This document shows positions 49,065 to 59,300 of a stretch of 64,000 bases of DNA, in pieces. Source of the stretch: Novosphingobium subterraneum (lineage in GTDB: Bacteria; Pseudomonadota; Alphaproteobacteria; Sphingomonadales; Sphingomonadaceae); NCBI RefSeq assembly GCF_000807925.1, contig NZ_JRVC01000001.1:186001-250000 (forward strand), in the 5' to 3' direction. The position numbers and the translations under genes are program-made. Under the pieces are notes generated by a model. The model was given only the letters and a program-made list of their open reading frames with translations. It made no database searches and was not told the origin of the DNA. Every line of letters starts with the position of its first letter. The stretch's first letter is position 1.

Positions 49065-49230
49065 GAACCATTGCGGCTGGGGCCGCAGGGTTAGTCCTGC
49101 GCGGGTGAATTGTGCCCACTCGCGTTGGCCTGGCCGACCGTTCGTGCGCTCTCCCGACTCGCCTTGGGAGTTGATGGATCCGGTTGCCCCTTTTCGTCGC
49201 GCAGTTGCTCGGCACCAAGGGGGTATCCCG

Positions 49231-51174
49231 ATGAAGAAACCTGTTCTCGTATCCACGTTTGCGCTGGCGCTAGCCAGCTGCCCGGCCTTCGCGCAGTCGA
49301 ACCCGGGACAGCCTACAACCAATGACAGCGGAGAAACCATTGTCGTGACGGCGTCACGGTCCGGTGAGGCCGTGGCCGTAAACAAGCTCGGTGCGTCGGT
49401 GACGGTACTGGACAGCGAAGCGTTGGAGCAGCGCCAGACCCGGATTGTTTCGGACATTCTGCGCGATGTGCCGGGCGTTGCCGTGAGCCGCACCGGCGCT
49501 GCTGGCGGCCTCACCCAGCTCCGGCTTCGCGGCTCCGAGGGCAACCACGTCCTCGTTCTGATTGACGGTATAGAAGCTTCGGACCCGTATTTTGGCGAGT
49601 TCGATTTCGCCACTCTCATTGCCGATCCCGAAGCCCGCGTTGAAGTCCTGCGAGGGCAGCAGTCCTCGCTTTACGGTTCGGACGCGATCGGCGGCGTTAT
49701 CCAGTATCTGACATTGACCGGGAAGGAGGCTCCGGGGGTCAGCTTGCGCGCAGAGGGCGGCAGCTTCAACACCTTCACCGGAAGCGCGCGTGCTGGCGGA
49801 GTGTCTGGCGATCTCGATTATGCTGTGTCTGGCGCTTACTATCACACCGGCGGCTATCCCACGGCACGAAATGGCAGCAGGGATGTCGGCTCCGACATCG
49901 CAGGCCTTTCGGCCAAGCTCATCTGGTCGCCGTCCGAAACCTTCAAACTGACCGGCGTTGCCCGCTACAGCTTCACGGAAGCCGATACCAACAACAGCGA
50001 GAACAATCCGGCGAGCCCGCTATTCGGATTCACCGTCGACAGCCCCGGCGTGTTCTTCAGAAACAAGGCCTTCTATGGTCTTGTGAGAGCTGAACTGATC
50101 GGGCTCGACGGCCGCTGGACGAACGCAGTGACAGGGCAAGTCGCGTTGAGCGAGCGCAAGGGCTTCGACGCTGCGGGCTTCGATTACGGCAACAAGGGTA
50201 ACCGCTACAAAGGCTCGTTCGAATCGAGCCTGCGGCTGGGCACCGACGCCATCCGGCATCGCCTGACCGCCGCAATCGACGTCGAGCGCGAAGAATTCCA
50301 GAACACCACACCGTCATCCTTCGCGTTTCAGGGAAAAAGATCGACCGACAATGTCGGGATTGTCGGGCAGTATGAACTGCTGATCAACGACGCATTCTCT
50401 TTTGGTGCATCGATCCGCCATGACGAAAATGATCGCTTTGATGACCCCACAACTTGGCGGGTTCAAGGCAGTTATTCGCTCCCGACTGGTACCCGTGTTC
50501 GCGGTGCCTATGGAACGGGGGTCAAGAATCCGGGCTATTTCGAGCTCTATGGATTTTCCGATGGCCGCTATATTGGCAACCCTAACCTGAGGCCCGAGAA
50601 GTCGGAAGGGTGGGAAGCCGGCATCGAGCAAAGCTTCAGCGATGGCAAGGCCACCATAAGCGCGACCTATTTCGATAGCCGCCTGAAGGACGAAATTTTC
50701 ACGACCTTCCCCGCTCCGACCTTCATAGCGACGCCATCAAACCGTGCAACTTTGTCGAAACAGCATGGCATTGAGGTGGCCCTTGCCGCCCGTCCAATTC
50801 CCCAGATCAGGCTGGACGCCGCCTACACATGGCTTCATGCGCGAGAAAACGGCACAGTCGAGGTGCGTCGCCCCAAGCATATCGGCAGTTTCAACGCGAC
50901 AGTGTTCAGCAAGGATGAGCGCTTTTCGGGTACGTTGACAGTGCGCTACAACGGGCGTCAGACCGATGTCGCGTTTACAAATCCAAGCTTCATTCCGGTG
51001 CGCGTGTCCCTGAGGGAATATGTACTGGTTAACCTGAATGCCGAATACAAGTTGCGCCCCAACATTTCGTTGTTTGCGCGCGTAGAAAACCTCATCAACG
51101 AGCAATACGAAGAGGTGTTCAGTTTCGCCACTCCGGGCCGCGCAGGCTATGGTGGCGTTCGCGTCCGCTTCTGA
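49231..51174 (+). CDS. btuB: TonB-dependent cobalamin receptor BtuB
   Basis: 647 residues. Signal peptide (MKKPVLVSTFALALASCPAFAQ), TonB box ETIVVTASR, plug domain (LRDVPGVAVSRTGAAGG, LRLRGSEGNHVLVLIDGIE, YGSDAIGGVI) and a 22-strand barrel ending in the aromatic-terminated YGGVRVRF. ATG 49231 follows an AAGGGGG ribosome site; the longer frame would begin in the leader. Outer-membrane uptake of vitamin B12, controlled by riboswitch 2. Stop is shared with the start of the binding-protein gene (1-bp overlap). Confidence 0.94.
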   Translation: MKKPVLVSTFALALASCPAFAQSNPGQPTTNDSGETIVVTASRSGEAVAVNKLGASVTVLDSEALEQRQTRIVSDILRDVPGVAVSRTGAAGGLTQLRLRGSEGNHVLVLIDGIEASDPYFGEFDFATLIADPEARVEVLRGQQSSLYGSDAIGGVIQYLTLTGKEAPGVSLRAEGGSFNTFTGSARAGGVSGDLDYAVSGAYYHTGGYPTARNGSRDVGSDIAGLSAKLIWSPSETFKLTGVARYSFTEADTNNSENNPASPLFGFTVDSPGVFFRNKAFYGLVRAELIGLDGRWTNAVTGQVALSERKGFDAAGFDYGNKGNRYKGSFESSLRLGTDAIRHRLTAAIDVEREEFQNTTPSSFAFQGKRSTDNVGIVGQYELLINDAFSFGASIRHDENDRFDDPTTWRVQGSYSLPTGTRVRGAYGTGVKNPGYFELYGFSDGRYIGNPNLRPEKSEGWEAGIEQSFSDGKATISATYFDSRLKDEIFTTFPAPTFIATPSNRATLSKQHGIEVALAARPIPQIRLDAAYTWLHARENGTVEVRRPKHIGSFNATVFSKDERFSGTLTVRYNGRQTDVAFTNPSFIPVRVSLREYVLVNLNAEYKLRPNISLFARVENLINEQYEEVFSFATPGRAGYGGVRVRF

Positions 51175-52079
51175 TGTTCCGCAAGGCGCTCTGCCTCCTT
51201 TGGATGATCTCCGTGCTTCCGGCTCTGGCCGGTTGCACGGAGCCGTCTGGTAGTCGCAGCCAGGCGGCAGCAAAGCCAGTCCATGTCATGTCGATGAACC
51301 AGTGCACGGATCAGCTTGTCCTGGCATTGCTGCCACCTGAGCGGATCGCGTCGGTCACTTGGCTGTCGCGCGATCCCGACGGCTCCCTCATGTTCCGCGA
51401 GGCTGCGCGTGTCGACATCAACCATGGAATGTCGGAGGAGGTCCTGCGCCAGAAGCCGGACCTGGTTATTGCCGGGGCATTTACGACGCCGGCAACACGC
51501 GGACTGCTTAAGCGATTAGGGTTTCCAATGATCGAGGTCGATCATGCGGAAACCTACGAAGATATCCGCAAGATAACCCGACAGGTCGCCAAGGCAGTAG
51601 GAGAGCCCGCTCGCGGCGAGGAATTGATCGCAAAAATGGACCGCCAACTGGCCGACCTTGCGCGCGATCCGGGCCCGCCGCTACGAGTGGCTGCGTGGGA
51701 TGGTGCTGGCTTCAATGCAAGCACGGGGTCTCTCTATGACACTGTGCTCAAGACAGCCGGTGCGACCAATGTTGCCAACACACTGCAGAAGAGCAGCTAC
51801 GGCAAACCGGATATCGAAATCCTGCTCCTTTCTGCTCCGTCCCTGCTGGTGAAAGGCGCCGGGGTAGGTCGCCGCCCGGGGCTTCGCGAAAACGTCGAGC
51901 GACACCCTCTAATCCGTCGCTACTGGGACGGTGACCGTACGCTGACGATCCGACAGGCGTACTACGTTTGCGGAACGCCGATGGTGACGGAAGCCGCGAT
52001 GCAGTTGCGCAACGAACTTCGTTCAGCGGCTCTCCATGCCCGCTCTCCCCTTCCCTTTGCCGGTGGGAAATCGCTATGA
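51174..52079 (+). CDS. btuF: Cobalamin-binding lipoprotein BtuF-like (ABC transporter)
   Basis: 301 residues. Lipoprotein-type signal (LLWMISVLPALAGC, Cys at about 21), then a class III periplasmic binding fold: VMSMNQCTDQLVLALLPPERIASV and QKPDLVIAG are typical of FecB/BtuF. It should carry B12 from BtuB to the BtuCD permease. Placed between btuB (1-bp overlap) and btuC (ATGA overlap). Specificity for B12 is inferred from the riboswitch and neighbours rather than from the sequence alone. Confidence 0.88.
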   Translation: MFRKALCLLWMISVLPALAGCTEPSGSRSQAAAKPVHVMSMNQCTDQLVLALLPPERIASVTWLSRDPDGSLMFREAARVDINHGMSEEVLRQKPDLVIAGAFTTPATRGLLKRLGFPMIEVDHAETYEDIRKITRQVAKAVGEPARGEELIAKMDRQLADLARDPGPPLRVAAWDGAGFNASTGSLYDTVLKTAGATNVANTLQKSSYGKPDIEILLLSAPSLLVKGAGVGRRPGLRENVERHPLIRRYWDGDRTLTIRQAYYVCGTPMVTEAAMQLRNELRSAALHARSPLPFAGGKSL

Positions 52080-53062
52080 CCCGGTGGCTTGTTCCCATGC
52101 TGGTCAGTTGTCTGCTCGCCAGCGCTTTCGCTTCGGTGCTGGCTGGCTCCGTCTGGTTGACACCACGCGAAGCGTTTCAGGCGCTGGCTTTCGATCATGC
52201 GGATCTGGCTGGCCAGATCGTCACCCAGATCCGCCTGCCACGGGTTGTCCTTTCGATGGCCATCGGTGGCATCCTTGGCCTCTCGGGTGCCGTCATGCAG
52301 GGGCTGTTGCGAAACCCGCTGGCTGACCCCGGCCTGCTGGGCGTTTCGGCAGGTGCCTCGCTCGGTGCGGTCATCGCCATCTATTTCGGCTTTGCCGCCA
52401 GTTTTACCCTTGCCGCTCCGCTGTTTGGTCTGACAGGTGCATTCGTCACCACAGGCATTGCCTTCATCCTTGCGCGGGGAGGCGGTACCCTATCGCTCAT
52501 CCTGGCCGGGGCAGCAGTCAGCAGCATAGCCAGTGCAGGCGTCAGTCTGGCGCTCAACCTCTCCCCCAATCCTTATGCCGCTTACGAGATCATGACCTGG
52601 CTGATGGGTTCGCTTGCCGATCGAAGCTGGGATCATGTCCGCCTTGCCACACCCTTTATCCTTGCCGGGGGTACGATGCTTCTGCTGACGGGCCGAGCTC
52701 TGGATGCTCTTGCATTGGGTGAAGCGCAGGCTGAAAGCCTGGGGATTGCGGTTTCACGAACGCGCATGCTGGCGCTGATCGGTACGGCCCTTGGCGTCGG
52801 AGGCGCAACCGCCGTATCCGGAACGATCGGTTTCGTAGGCCTGATTGCGCCTCACCTTGTCCGGCCTCTGGTCGCCCATCGTCCAGGCAAGGTGCTCATC
52901 CCGGCCATGCTGGTTGGAGCCGTTCTGGTAACCCTCGCCGACATCGCGTCGCGCACATTGGTATTCCGGGGCATGCCGCTAAATCTCGGGGTGTTCATCA
53001 GCCTGATCGGGGCACCGTTCTTCCTGTGGCTGGTCCTTCATGTCCGGAGACGCACCGCATGA
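52076..53062 (+). CDS. btuC: Cobalamin ABC transporter permease BtuC
   Basis: 328 residues from ATG 52076. FecCD/BtuC family with about ten membrane helices; motifs include IRLPRVVLSMAIGGILGLSGAVMQGLLRNPLADPGLLG and GLIAPHLVRPLV, the loop contacting the ATPase. The frame extends upstream but the ATGA overlap with btuF and family N-terminus fix this start. Inner-membrane B12 importer with the next gene. Confidence 0.93.
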   Translation: MTRWLVPMLVSCLLASAFASVLAGSVWLTPREAFQALAFDHADLAGQIVTQIRLPRVVLSMAIGGILGLSGAVMQGLLRNPLADPGLLGVSAGASLGAVIAIYFGFAASFTLAAPLFGLTGAFVTTGIAFILARGGGTLSLILAGAAVSSIASAGVSLALNLSPNPYAAYEIMTWLMGSLADRSWDHVRLATPFILAGGTMLLLTGRALDALALGEAQAESLGIAVSRTRMLALIGTALGVGGATAVSGTIGFVGLIAPHLVRPLVAHRPGKVLIPAMLVGAVLVTLADIASRTLVFRGMPLNLGVFISLIGAPFFLWLVLHVRRRTA

Positions 53063-53841
53063 GCGCGCTGCACTTTCATGGTGTTTCGGCGCGCCGGGGG
53101 CAGCGTCTGGTCCTTGACGGGATATCGGCGCGTGTTCCATCGGGCCATCTGACTGCTGTGATCGGCCCCAATGGCGCCGGCAAGAGCACCTTGCTGGACA
53201 TCACATCGGGCCTCAAACGCCCGGTGCAAGGTTCGGTCGAACTCGATGGCAAGGACCTCCACCGCCTTGGCCGCCGGGAACTTGCCAAGTTGCGTGCCTA
53301 TCTGCCGCAACGTGCGGGGGTTGATTGGCCGATCACCGTAGAGCGCGTGGTTGCGCTCGGGCTGACTCCGGCGCTGCCAGCATTCGGCACCATACCGTCC
53401 GCTCTGCTTCCCGCCATCGACGATGCACTGCTCGCCTGCGATCTGCTGGGTTTGCGGGATCGGCCAGCCACGCAATTGTCGGGTGGCGAACTGGCGCGGG
53501 CAATGCTGGCCCGCGCGATTGTCGGCGATCCAGCGCTTCTGATCGTTGATGAACCAACCGCGGGTCTGGATCCACGCCATGCCATCGATGCCGTCCAGCG
53601 TCTCAAGGCCCGGACCACGGCCGGGTGCACGGTTGTCATGGCGATCCACGATCTTGATCTGGCCTTGGCCTTCGCGGACTCGATCCTCGCAATCCGCGAT
53701 GGGCGATTGCTTGCACACGGTCCGACGCACGAAGTCGTCACCGAAAGCCTACTCACCTCGCTCTATGACGTTCCGGTCCGGTTATCTCGTGACGGGGACG
53801 GCATTTCCGTCCGCTTTCTCAAGTCCGGGGTATCATCATGA
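53059..53841 (+). CDS. btuD: Cobalamin ABC transporter ATPase BtuD
   Basis: 260 residues. Walker A GPNGAGKST, Q-loop LPQRAGV, signature LSGGELARA, Walker B LLIVDEPTAGLD and switch His in AIHDLDLA. Start ATG 53059 overlaps the btuC stop (ATGA). Powers BtuC. The end overlaps the following unknown gene by 4 bp, so the fifth gene is in the same operon. Confidence 0.94.
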   Translation: MSALHFHGVSARRGQRLVLDGISARVPSGHLTAVIGPNGAGKSTLLDITSGLKRPVQGSVELDGKDLHRLGRRELAKLRAYLPQRAGVDWPITVERVVALGLTPALPAFGTIPSALLPAIDDALLACDLLGLRDRPATQLSGGELARAMLARAIVGDPALLIVDEPTAGLDPRHAIDAVQRLKARTTAGCTVVMAIHDLDLALAFADSILAIRDGRLLAHGPTHEVVTESLLTSLYDVPVRLSRDGDGISVRFLKSGVSS

Positions 53842-54818
53842 ACCAGATTTCCTTTGACGAACTGGCACGTCTCGCGTGCGACCCTGGCCATGGCTGGAGC
53901 ATCGGCACATTCGGTGCGATCGGCGAATTCATTCGCGACGAGGATGAGCCGGCCACGGTTCAAAACGACCGCGACAATATCGAAATCGTGACCGCTCGCG
54001 GTGCCTTGCGGATCAGGCATTCGGATAGCTTTGAATGCCTTGCCTGGGATAGCCTGTCCTCTGATGGCGAAAGCTGGGGTCATGCAATGGCGCTCTGCGC
54101 GCCTCTGACTGGTTCGGTCGATCGGGCTGTCGTATCTTTGGGCGCCGATACCGACGCCATTCGCAGGGAAGACCAGTCGAGCCGCCTGTTCGACATGGGC
54201 GTTTGTAACGGCACCATAAGGATGTGCGCCCGCACTGACGACGAAGCGCTGATCGGGGCTCTCGAGGCTCTTGAAGGTCAGGACCTGCTGTCTTCGCCAA
54301 CAGTCATGGCCGAGGTTCTGCGTGCGCAGCCCCACCGGGTCATGCTCTCGCCTGCCGGACGGATCGAAGTCTTCCAACCGATTCCGCCTCCGGATGGGAA
54401 ATCGCCGGAAGGCCCGCACACCCATCTGCTTGCCAAGCTTATCGGGAAGGGTCGGCCACATGGCGCCAACGTCCCCATTCCGGATGGCTATCAGTCGATC
54501 CTGAACATTCACCCTCGCTCACCTTGGCGGAACGCACTGGGTGAACGGCACGATTTCGTGCCCGATACGGACACCGCCTTTTCACCTATGCTTGAACGCT
54601 TTGGCCTTGATCAGGATCGTGCCGTGGACGCACATATCCGCACCGCTGTGGCTGAAGGCGCAAACCCTGAATTCTTTGATTGGCCCGACACACGGCGGGG
54701 CCGAACGAAAGCCCGCATCGTCCTGCGCCGTCTTGCCGCTGCCGGTCACGAGCACGTGGGTCCCTGGCGCGTCTGGTTCGACCGCGCTCCCGTTGAAACC
54801 GATGAAACGGAACAGTGA
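53838..54818 (+). CDS. Unknown protein at the end of the btu operon (DUF6925-like)
   Basis: 326 residues, soluble, no signal peptide. Features: LACDPGHGWSIGTFGAIGEF at the start, SPAGRIEVFQPIPPPDG and GRPHGANVPIPDGY in the middle, and a C-terminal FFDWPDTRRGRTKARIVLRRLAAAGH. No catalytic motif I can name. I believe such proteins recur next to B12 uptake genes in sphingomonads and are filed under DUF6925, but could not check this. ATGA coupling to btuD and the shared riboswitch make a role in B12 uptake or handling likely. Confidence 0.7.
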   Translation: MNQISFDELARLACDPGHGWSIGTFGAIGEFIRDEDEPATVQNDRDNIEIVTARGALRIRHSDSFECLAWDSLSSDGESWGHAMALCAPLTGSVDRAVVSLGADTDAIRREDQSSRLFDMGVCNGTIRMCARTDDEALIGALEALEGQDLLSSPTVMAEVLRAQPHRVMLSPAGRIEVFQPIPPPDGKSPEGPHTHLLAKLIGKGRPHGANVPIPDGYQSILNIHPRSPWRNALGERHDFVPDTDTAFSPMLERFGLDQDRAVDAHIRTAVAEGANPEFFDWPDTRRGRTKARIVLRRLAAAGHEHVGPWRVWFDRAPVETDETEQ

Positions 54819-54916
54819 GGTTGCGCCTGCAATTTCAGCGCGAACTTTGATTGGCATGATCGAAGTTTGGGTCTAGAGATATTCAATGATGATGCGGGTT
54901 TGCCCGTGCCATCGAT

Positions 54917-55125
54917 GATCGCGCCGGTGCCCCCAACGGGGCTTAATCGGGAATGCGGTGCGGGAGCGTAGCTCCCAAATCCGCGGCTGTCCCTGCAACT
55001 GTAAGCGGATAGCGCGATGCACATTTTTCCTGCGCGTGCAGGAAAAGCCACTGGACCGCGCATGAACGCGCATCTGGGAAGGCGTGCATCAAGCTGTGAC
55101 CCGCGAGCCAGGAGACCTGCCGGCG
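54917..55125 (+). ncRNA. Cobalamin riboswitch 3, upstream of cobW
   Basis: Core elements as in the other two (GGTGCC, CTGTCCCTGCAACTGTAAGC, GCCACTG, CTGGGAAGGCGTGCA, B12 box 55106-55124), but with a different peripheral stem, so it is not part of the recent duplication. Controls the cobW-cobN-cobGHIJ operon. Confidence 0.95.
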
Positions 55126-55129
55126 CTCT

Positions 55130-55189
55130 GGTCGCTCTTGCCCGGGTCCAGGGGATGGCCAAGGCACGGTACTCTTCCGTCTGAGCGAC
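55130..55189 (+). promoter_or_regulatory. Conserved stem after riboswitch 3
   Basis: GGTCGCTC (55130-55137) pairs with GAGCGAC (55183-55189), enclosing GTCCAGGGGATGGCCAAGGCACGG. Kept although the aptamer arms differ from copies 1 and 2. Confidence 0.6.
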
Positions 55190-55319
55190 GAAGCTGTGCG
55201 GCTGGGGCTGCACGGCCGCGTGGTTTCGGGCGTCTGTCGCGCCAGCCCGTTGTCGCGCGCCGACCGGACCTGTCCGGCAAGCCCTGCCCGGTGTCGCTCT
55301 GGCGCGCGGAGGAACTGCC

Positions 55320-56357
55320 ATGTCGGACCTGTCAAAGGTACCCGTCACGATCATCACCGGCTTTCTGGGTGCCGGTAAGACCACGCTGATCAGCCACCTG
55401 ATCCGCAACGCTGGCGGACGCCGATTGGCTGTGGTCGTCAATGAATTCGGTACTCTGGGGGTGGATGGGGACATCCTACAATCCTGCGCCATTCCCGATT
55501 GCCCGGCGGAAAACATCGTCGAACTGGCCAACGGCTGCATCTGCTGCACCGTGGCGGACGATTTCATTCCCACCGTAGAGCGCCTGCTCGCGCTTGATCC
55601 GCGCCCTGACCATATCCTGATCGAGACATCAGGGCTGGCCCTGCCCAAGCCCTTGCTCAAGGCCTTCGACTGGCCGGCAATCCGCAGTCGCATCACGGTG
55701 GATGGCGTCCTTGCGCTGGCCGATGCCGAAGCGGTTGCTGCCGGACGGTTTGCCCCCGATCTTGCAGCGCTGGAGGCCCAGCGCGCCGCAGACCCGGGGA
55801 TCGACCACGAAACCCCGCTGTCCGAAGTCTTCGAGGACCAGCTTGCCTGCGCCGATCTCGTTTTGCTGACCAAGGTTGATCTGGCCGGACCTGACGGAGT
55901 CGCTGCCGCAAGGGCAGCCATTGCGGCCGAAGCACCCCGCCCCGTGCCTGTGATCGAGATAGCCGAAGGGATTGTCGACCCTCGCGTGATCCTTGGACTT
56001 GGAGCTGCCGCCGAAGACGATATCGCTGCCCGGCCCTCGCATCACGACAATGAGGATGATCACGAGCACGACGATTTCGACAGCACCGTCATCGCGCTCG
56101 GCGAGATTGCCGATCCCGCCGATTTGGTGGCGCGTATCGAAACGCTCGCCCGCGACCATCGCATCCTGCGGGTAAAAGGCTACGCTGCCGTGACTGGCAA
56201 GCCCTTGCGCCTCTTGGTGCAGGCCGTCGGGTCGAGGGTTCGTCACCAGTACGACCGCCCATGGCGCCCCGATGAGCGGCGCCAGACCACCCTGGTCGCC
56301 ATCGCCGAGCATGACGATATCGACGAGCCTGCCATTCGCGCGGTGCTGGCAGGCTAA
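55320..56357 (+). CDS. cobW: Cobalamin biosynthesis GTPase CobW
   Basis: 345 residues. G3E GTPase: P-loop GFLGAGKTT, metal site NGCICC, TKVD, and a His/Asp-rich insert (SHHDNEDDHEHDD) before the C-terminal CobW domain. CobW is thought to deliver Co(II) to the CobNST chelatase. First gene after riboswitch 3, with GAGGA at the ribosome site. Ends 9 bp before cobN. Confidence 0.95.
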   Translation: MSDLSKVPVTIITGFLGAGKTTLISHLIRNAGGRRLAVVVNEFGTLGVDGDILQSCAIPDCPAENIVELANGCICCTVADDFIPTVERLLALDPRPDHILIETSGLALPKPLLKAFDWPAIRSRITVDGVLALADAEAVAAGRFAPDLAALEAQRAADPGIDHETPLSEVFEDQLACADLVLLTKVDLAGPDGVAAARAAIAAEAPRPVPVIEIAEGIVDPRVILGLGAAAEDDIAARPSHHDNEDDHEHDDFDSTVIALGEIADPADLVARIETLARDHRILRVKGYAAVTGKPLRLLVQAVGSRVRHQYDRPWRPDERRQTTLVAIAEHDDIDEPAIRAVLAG

Positions 56358-56365
56358 GCTAGGCC

Positions 56366-59300
56366 GTGCACGTCATCTTTCGCGAAACGCATGGGATGGA
56401 GGAAACGGCCATCCCACAGGATCTGGGGCAGGAGCCTGCGGATCTTGTCGTCCTGTCCTTCTCGGACAGCGATCTTGGTGCGTTCGCGGAAGGCTGGCGC
56501 CAGGCGCAAGCGGCGGATCCGGCATTTCCTTCGTTGCGGCTCGCCAATCTTGCCGCGCTGATCCACCCTTTGTCGGTCGACACCTATATCGAAAAGACAT
56601 TGGCCGGGGCAAAGGCCGTGCTGATCCGGCTGATCGGCGGCACGCCCTATTGGAGCTACGGCCTTCAACAGGTCGAGACCCTCGCCCGATCGCGCGGGAT
56701 TGCGCTTGCTGTCCTGCCTGCCGATGGTCGGCCGGATTGGCACCTCGACAGTGTCTCCACGCTTCCTGCCGCCACGCTGGCCAAGCTTTGCCAGTTGTGT
56801 GACGAGGGCGGCGCGGCAGCGGCGCGCGCGGCCCTGGCCGCTCTCGCGCACGCCGCAGGGCTTGGCGTCAGCACTGTGACGCAATGCACGGCTTTGCCGG
56901 CAACTGGCGGATGGCACCCCTCCTGCGGGATCATCGATCCTGCCAGCTTCAGGCCCAATGCGGATCGGCCGCTGATCCTGATCGTCTTCTACCGTGCGTA
57001 CCTCGCCGCACACGACCTGCACCCGATCGCCGCGCTTCATTCCGCGCTTGAACAACGCGGCTTTGACGCGCTCTCGATCTTCGTCCCCTCGCTCAAGCCC
57101 CCTGAGGTCAGGGCACAGGTGGATCGCTGGGTGCGTTCGCTGGCGCCTGCAGCCATCGTCAATGCCACGGCTTTTTCAGCGCGGGGCGAGGATGGCGGAA
57201 CGCCGCTCGACGGGGGGGGCGTTCCGGTCTTCCAGATCGCGCTTGCCACCGCACCGCGCGCAGGATGGGCGCGCACATCGCGTGGCCTCTCGCCGGCTGA
57301 CCTTGCCATGCATGTCGTACTCCCCGAGATTGACGGGCGCATCTTTGCAGGCGTGTCGAGCTTCAAGGAAGCGGGCGAACGCGATCCGGCACTCGGCTTC
57401 GCTCCCTATTCGCACCGCGGCGATGACAACCGGATCGCAGCGGTCGCCGACCGCGTGGCGCGCTGGATCGGGCTGGCCCGCAAGCCGGCATGCGAACGCC
57501 GCGTCGCCCTGATCCTGTCGACCTACCCCGGCAAGGCCTACCAGATGGCGCACGCCGTGGGTCTTGACGCGCTGGCCTCAGTCGATGCGATTGTCGCCGA
57601 TCTGGCAGAGGCCGGGTACAAGGTCAGCCGCCCCACCGATCTTGCCAGGCAGCTGGCGACCGAGCATCTGGTCTGGCCTTTGAATGCCTATCGCACTGCC
57701 ATGTCCGCCCTGCCCGAGACGCTGCGGCAGGACCTTGCCTCGGCATGGGGAGAGCCGGAAGACGATCCGCTGGCTGTCGATGGGGCATTTCGCTTCCCGG
57801 CGCTCACGCTCGGCCAGGTGCTGGTGGCGCTTCAGCCCGAGCGGGGCGAGCCTATCAGTCGCGATGCAGACTATCACGACCTCTCGCGCTGCCCGCGGCA
57901 CGCCTATGTCGCCTTCTACCTGTGGCTGGGCCAGCAGGGTACGGATGCGCTGGTCCATGTTGGCGCGCATGGTACGCTGGAATGGCTGCCGGGGAAGGCT
58001 GTAGCGCTGTCTGACGCTTGCTGGCCCGAAGCGCTGACACAAGCGATGCCGGTCATCTATCCCTTCATCGTCAACGATCCGGGCGAGGCAGCGCAGGCCA
58101 AGCGCCGCATCGGTGCTGTCACCATCGGCCATGTGCCGCCGCCGCTCGTCCCGACCGGAAGCGGCGCCGGGCTGGGCCGGATCGAGGCTTTGCTGGACGA
58201 ATTCTCCAATGCCGACGGGCTGGACCCTGCCCGCCGGGACCGTCTGCAGAAATCCATCCGCGAGGAAGCTGCCGCGCTGGGGCTGGAGGCAGAGCTCGGC
58301 CTTGATACCGCCACCACTCTGGTCGAAGCGATCACCCGGATCGATCGCTTCGTCTGCGATGTGAAAGCCAGCCAGTTCGGTGACGGTCTCCACGTTTTCG
58401 GCCGCGGTGAACAGGGCGCGGCAGAGCGGAACGGGCTTCTGGCTGGGCTGGACGGCCGATGGATCGCTCCCGGACCATCTGGCTCGCCCCATCGCGGACG
58501 AACCGATGTGCTGCCGACGGGACGCAACCTCTACACGATCGATCCGCGCGCAGTACCTTCGCGCGCAGCGCATGCACAGGGCGTCGTGCTCGCCGAGGAG
58601 CTGCTCCGCCGCCATCTGCAGGATCACGGCGACTACCCGCGTGGCCTTGTGGTGGATCTGTGGGGTTCGGCCACCATGCGCACGGCTGGTGAAGAGTTTG
58701 CGATGGCGCTGCACCTTCTGGGGGCAAAGCCGATGTGGGACATGGCTTCAGAGCGCGTGACGGGGGTTGAGATTCTCCCACTCGCCATGCTCGACCGCCC
58801 TCGCCTCGATGTAACGCTGCGCGTTTCGGGCCTGTTTCGTGATGCCTTTCCCACCCTGCCCGCCTTGTTCGGTCAGGCCGTCCGGGCGCTGTGCACCAGG
58901 GACGAACCCGCCGACTGGAACCCTTTCGTTGCCTTGGCCCCAGCGCCGCGCGTCTATGGTCCGCGTCCGGGCCGGTATGGACTCGGGATCGGAGACGCGG
59001 CCGAAACCTATACCGATGATGCCCGGCGTGCGGCGGGCGAAGCATGGCTGGCAGCCTCCGACCACGCGCTGGATAGCGTTTCCGATTCCAGCACGGGAAG
59101 CGAGGCTGACCCCGATGGCATCCGTCTGCGAGTGGCCAGCGCGGACGCCTTCGTCCACCTGCAGGACCTGCCTGAAACCGACCTCTTGCTGGCCGCGGAC
59201 TATGCCGGGCACGAGGCAGGCTTTGCCGCAGCCCAGGCGATTGTCGGAGGCAAGGCCGCACTCTATCATCTCGACAATCGGGACCCGAACAACCCGGCGG

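Larger units (their letters stand above)
48770..49066 (+). repeat. Direct repeat copy 2 (riboswitch and downstream stem)
   Basis: Near copy of 47791-48088, same orientation, about 680 bp further on. Confidence 0.9.

Noticed and set aside
48742..49218. 158-codon minus-strand frame over riboswitch 2
   Set aside because: Structured RNA region; similar frames appear over each aptamer copy simply because the aptamers are GC-rich.
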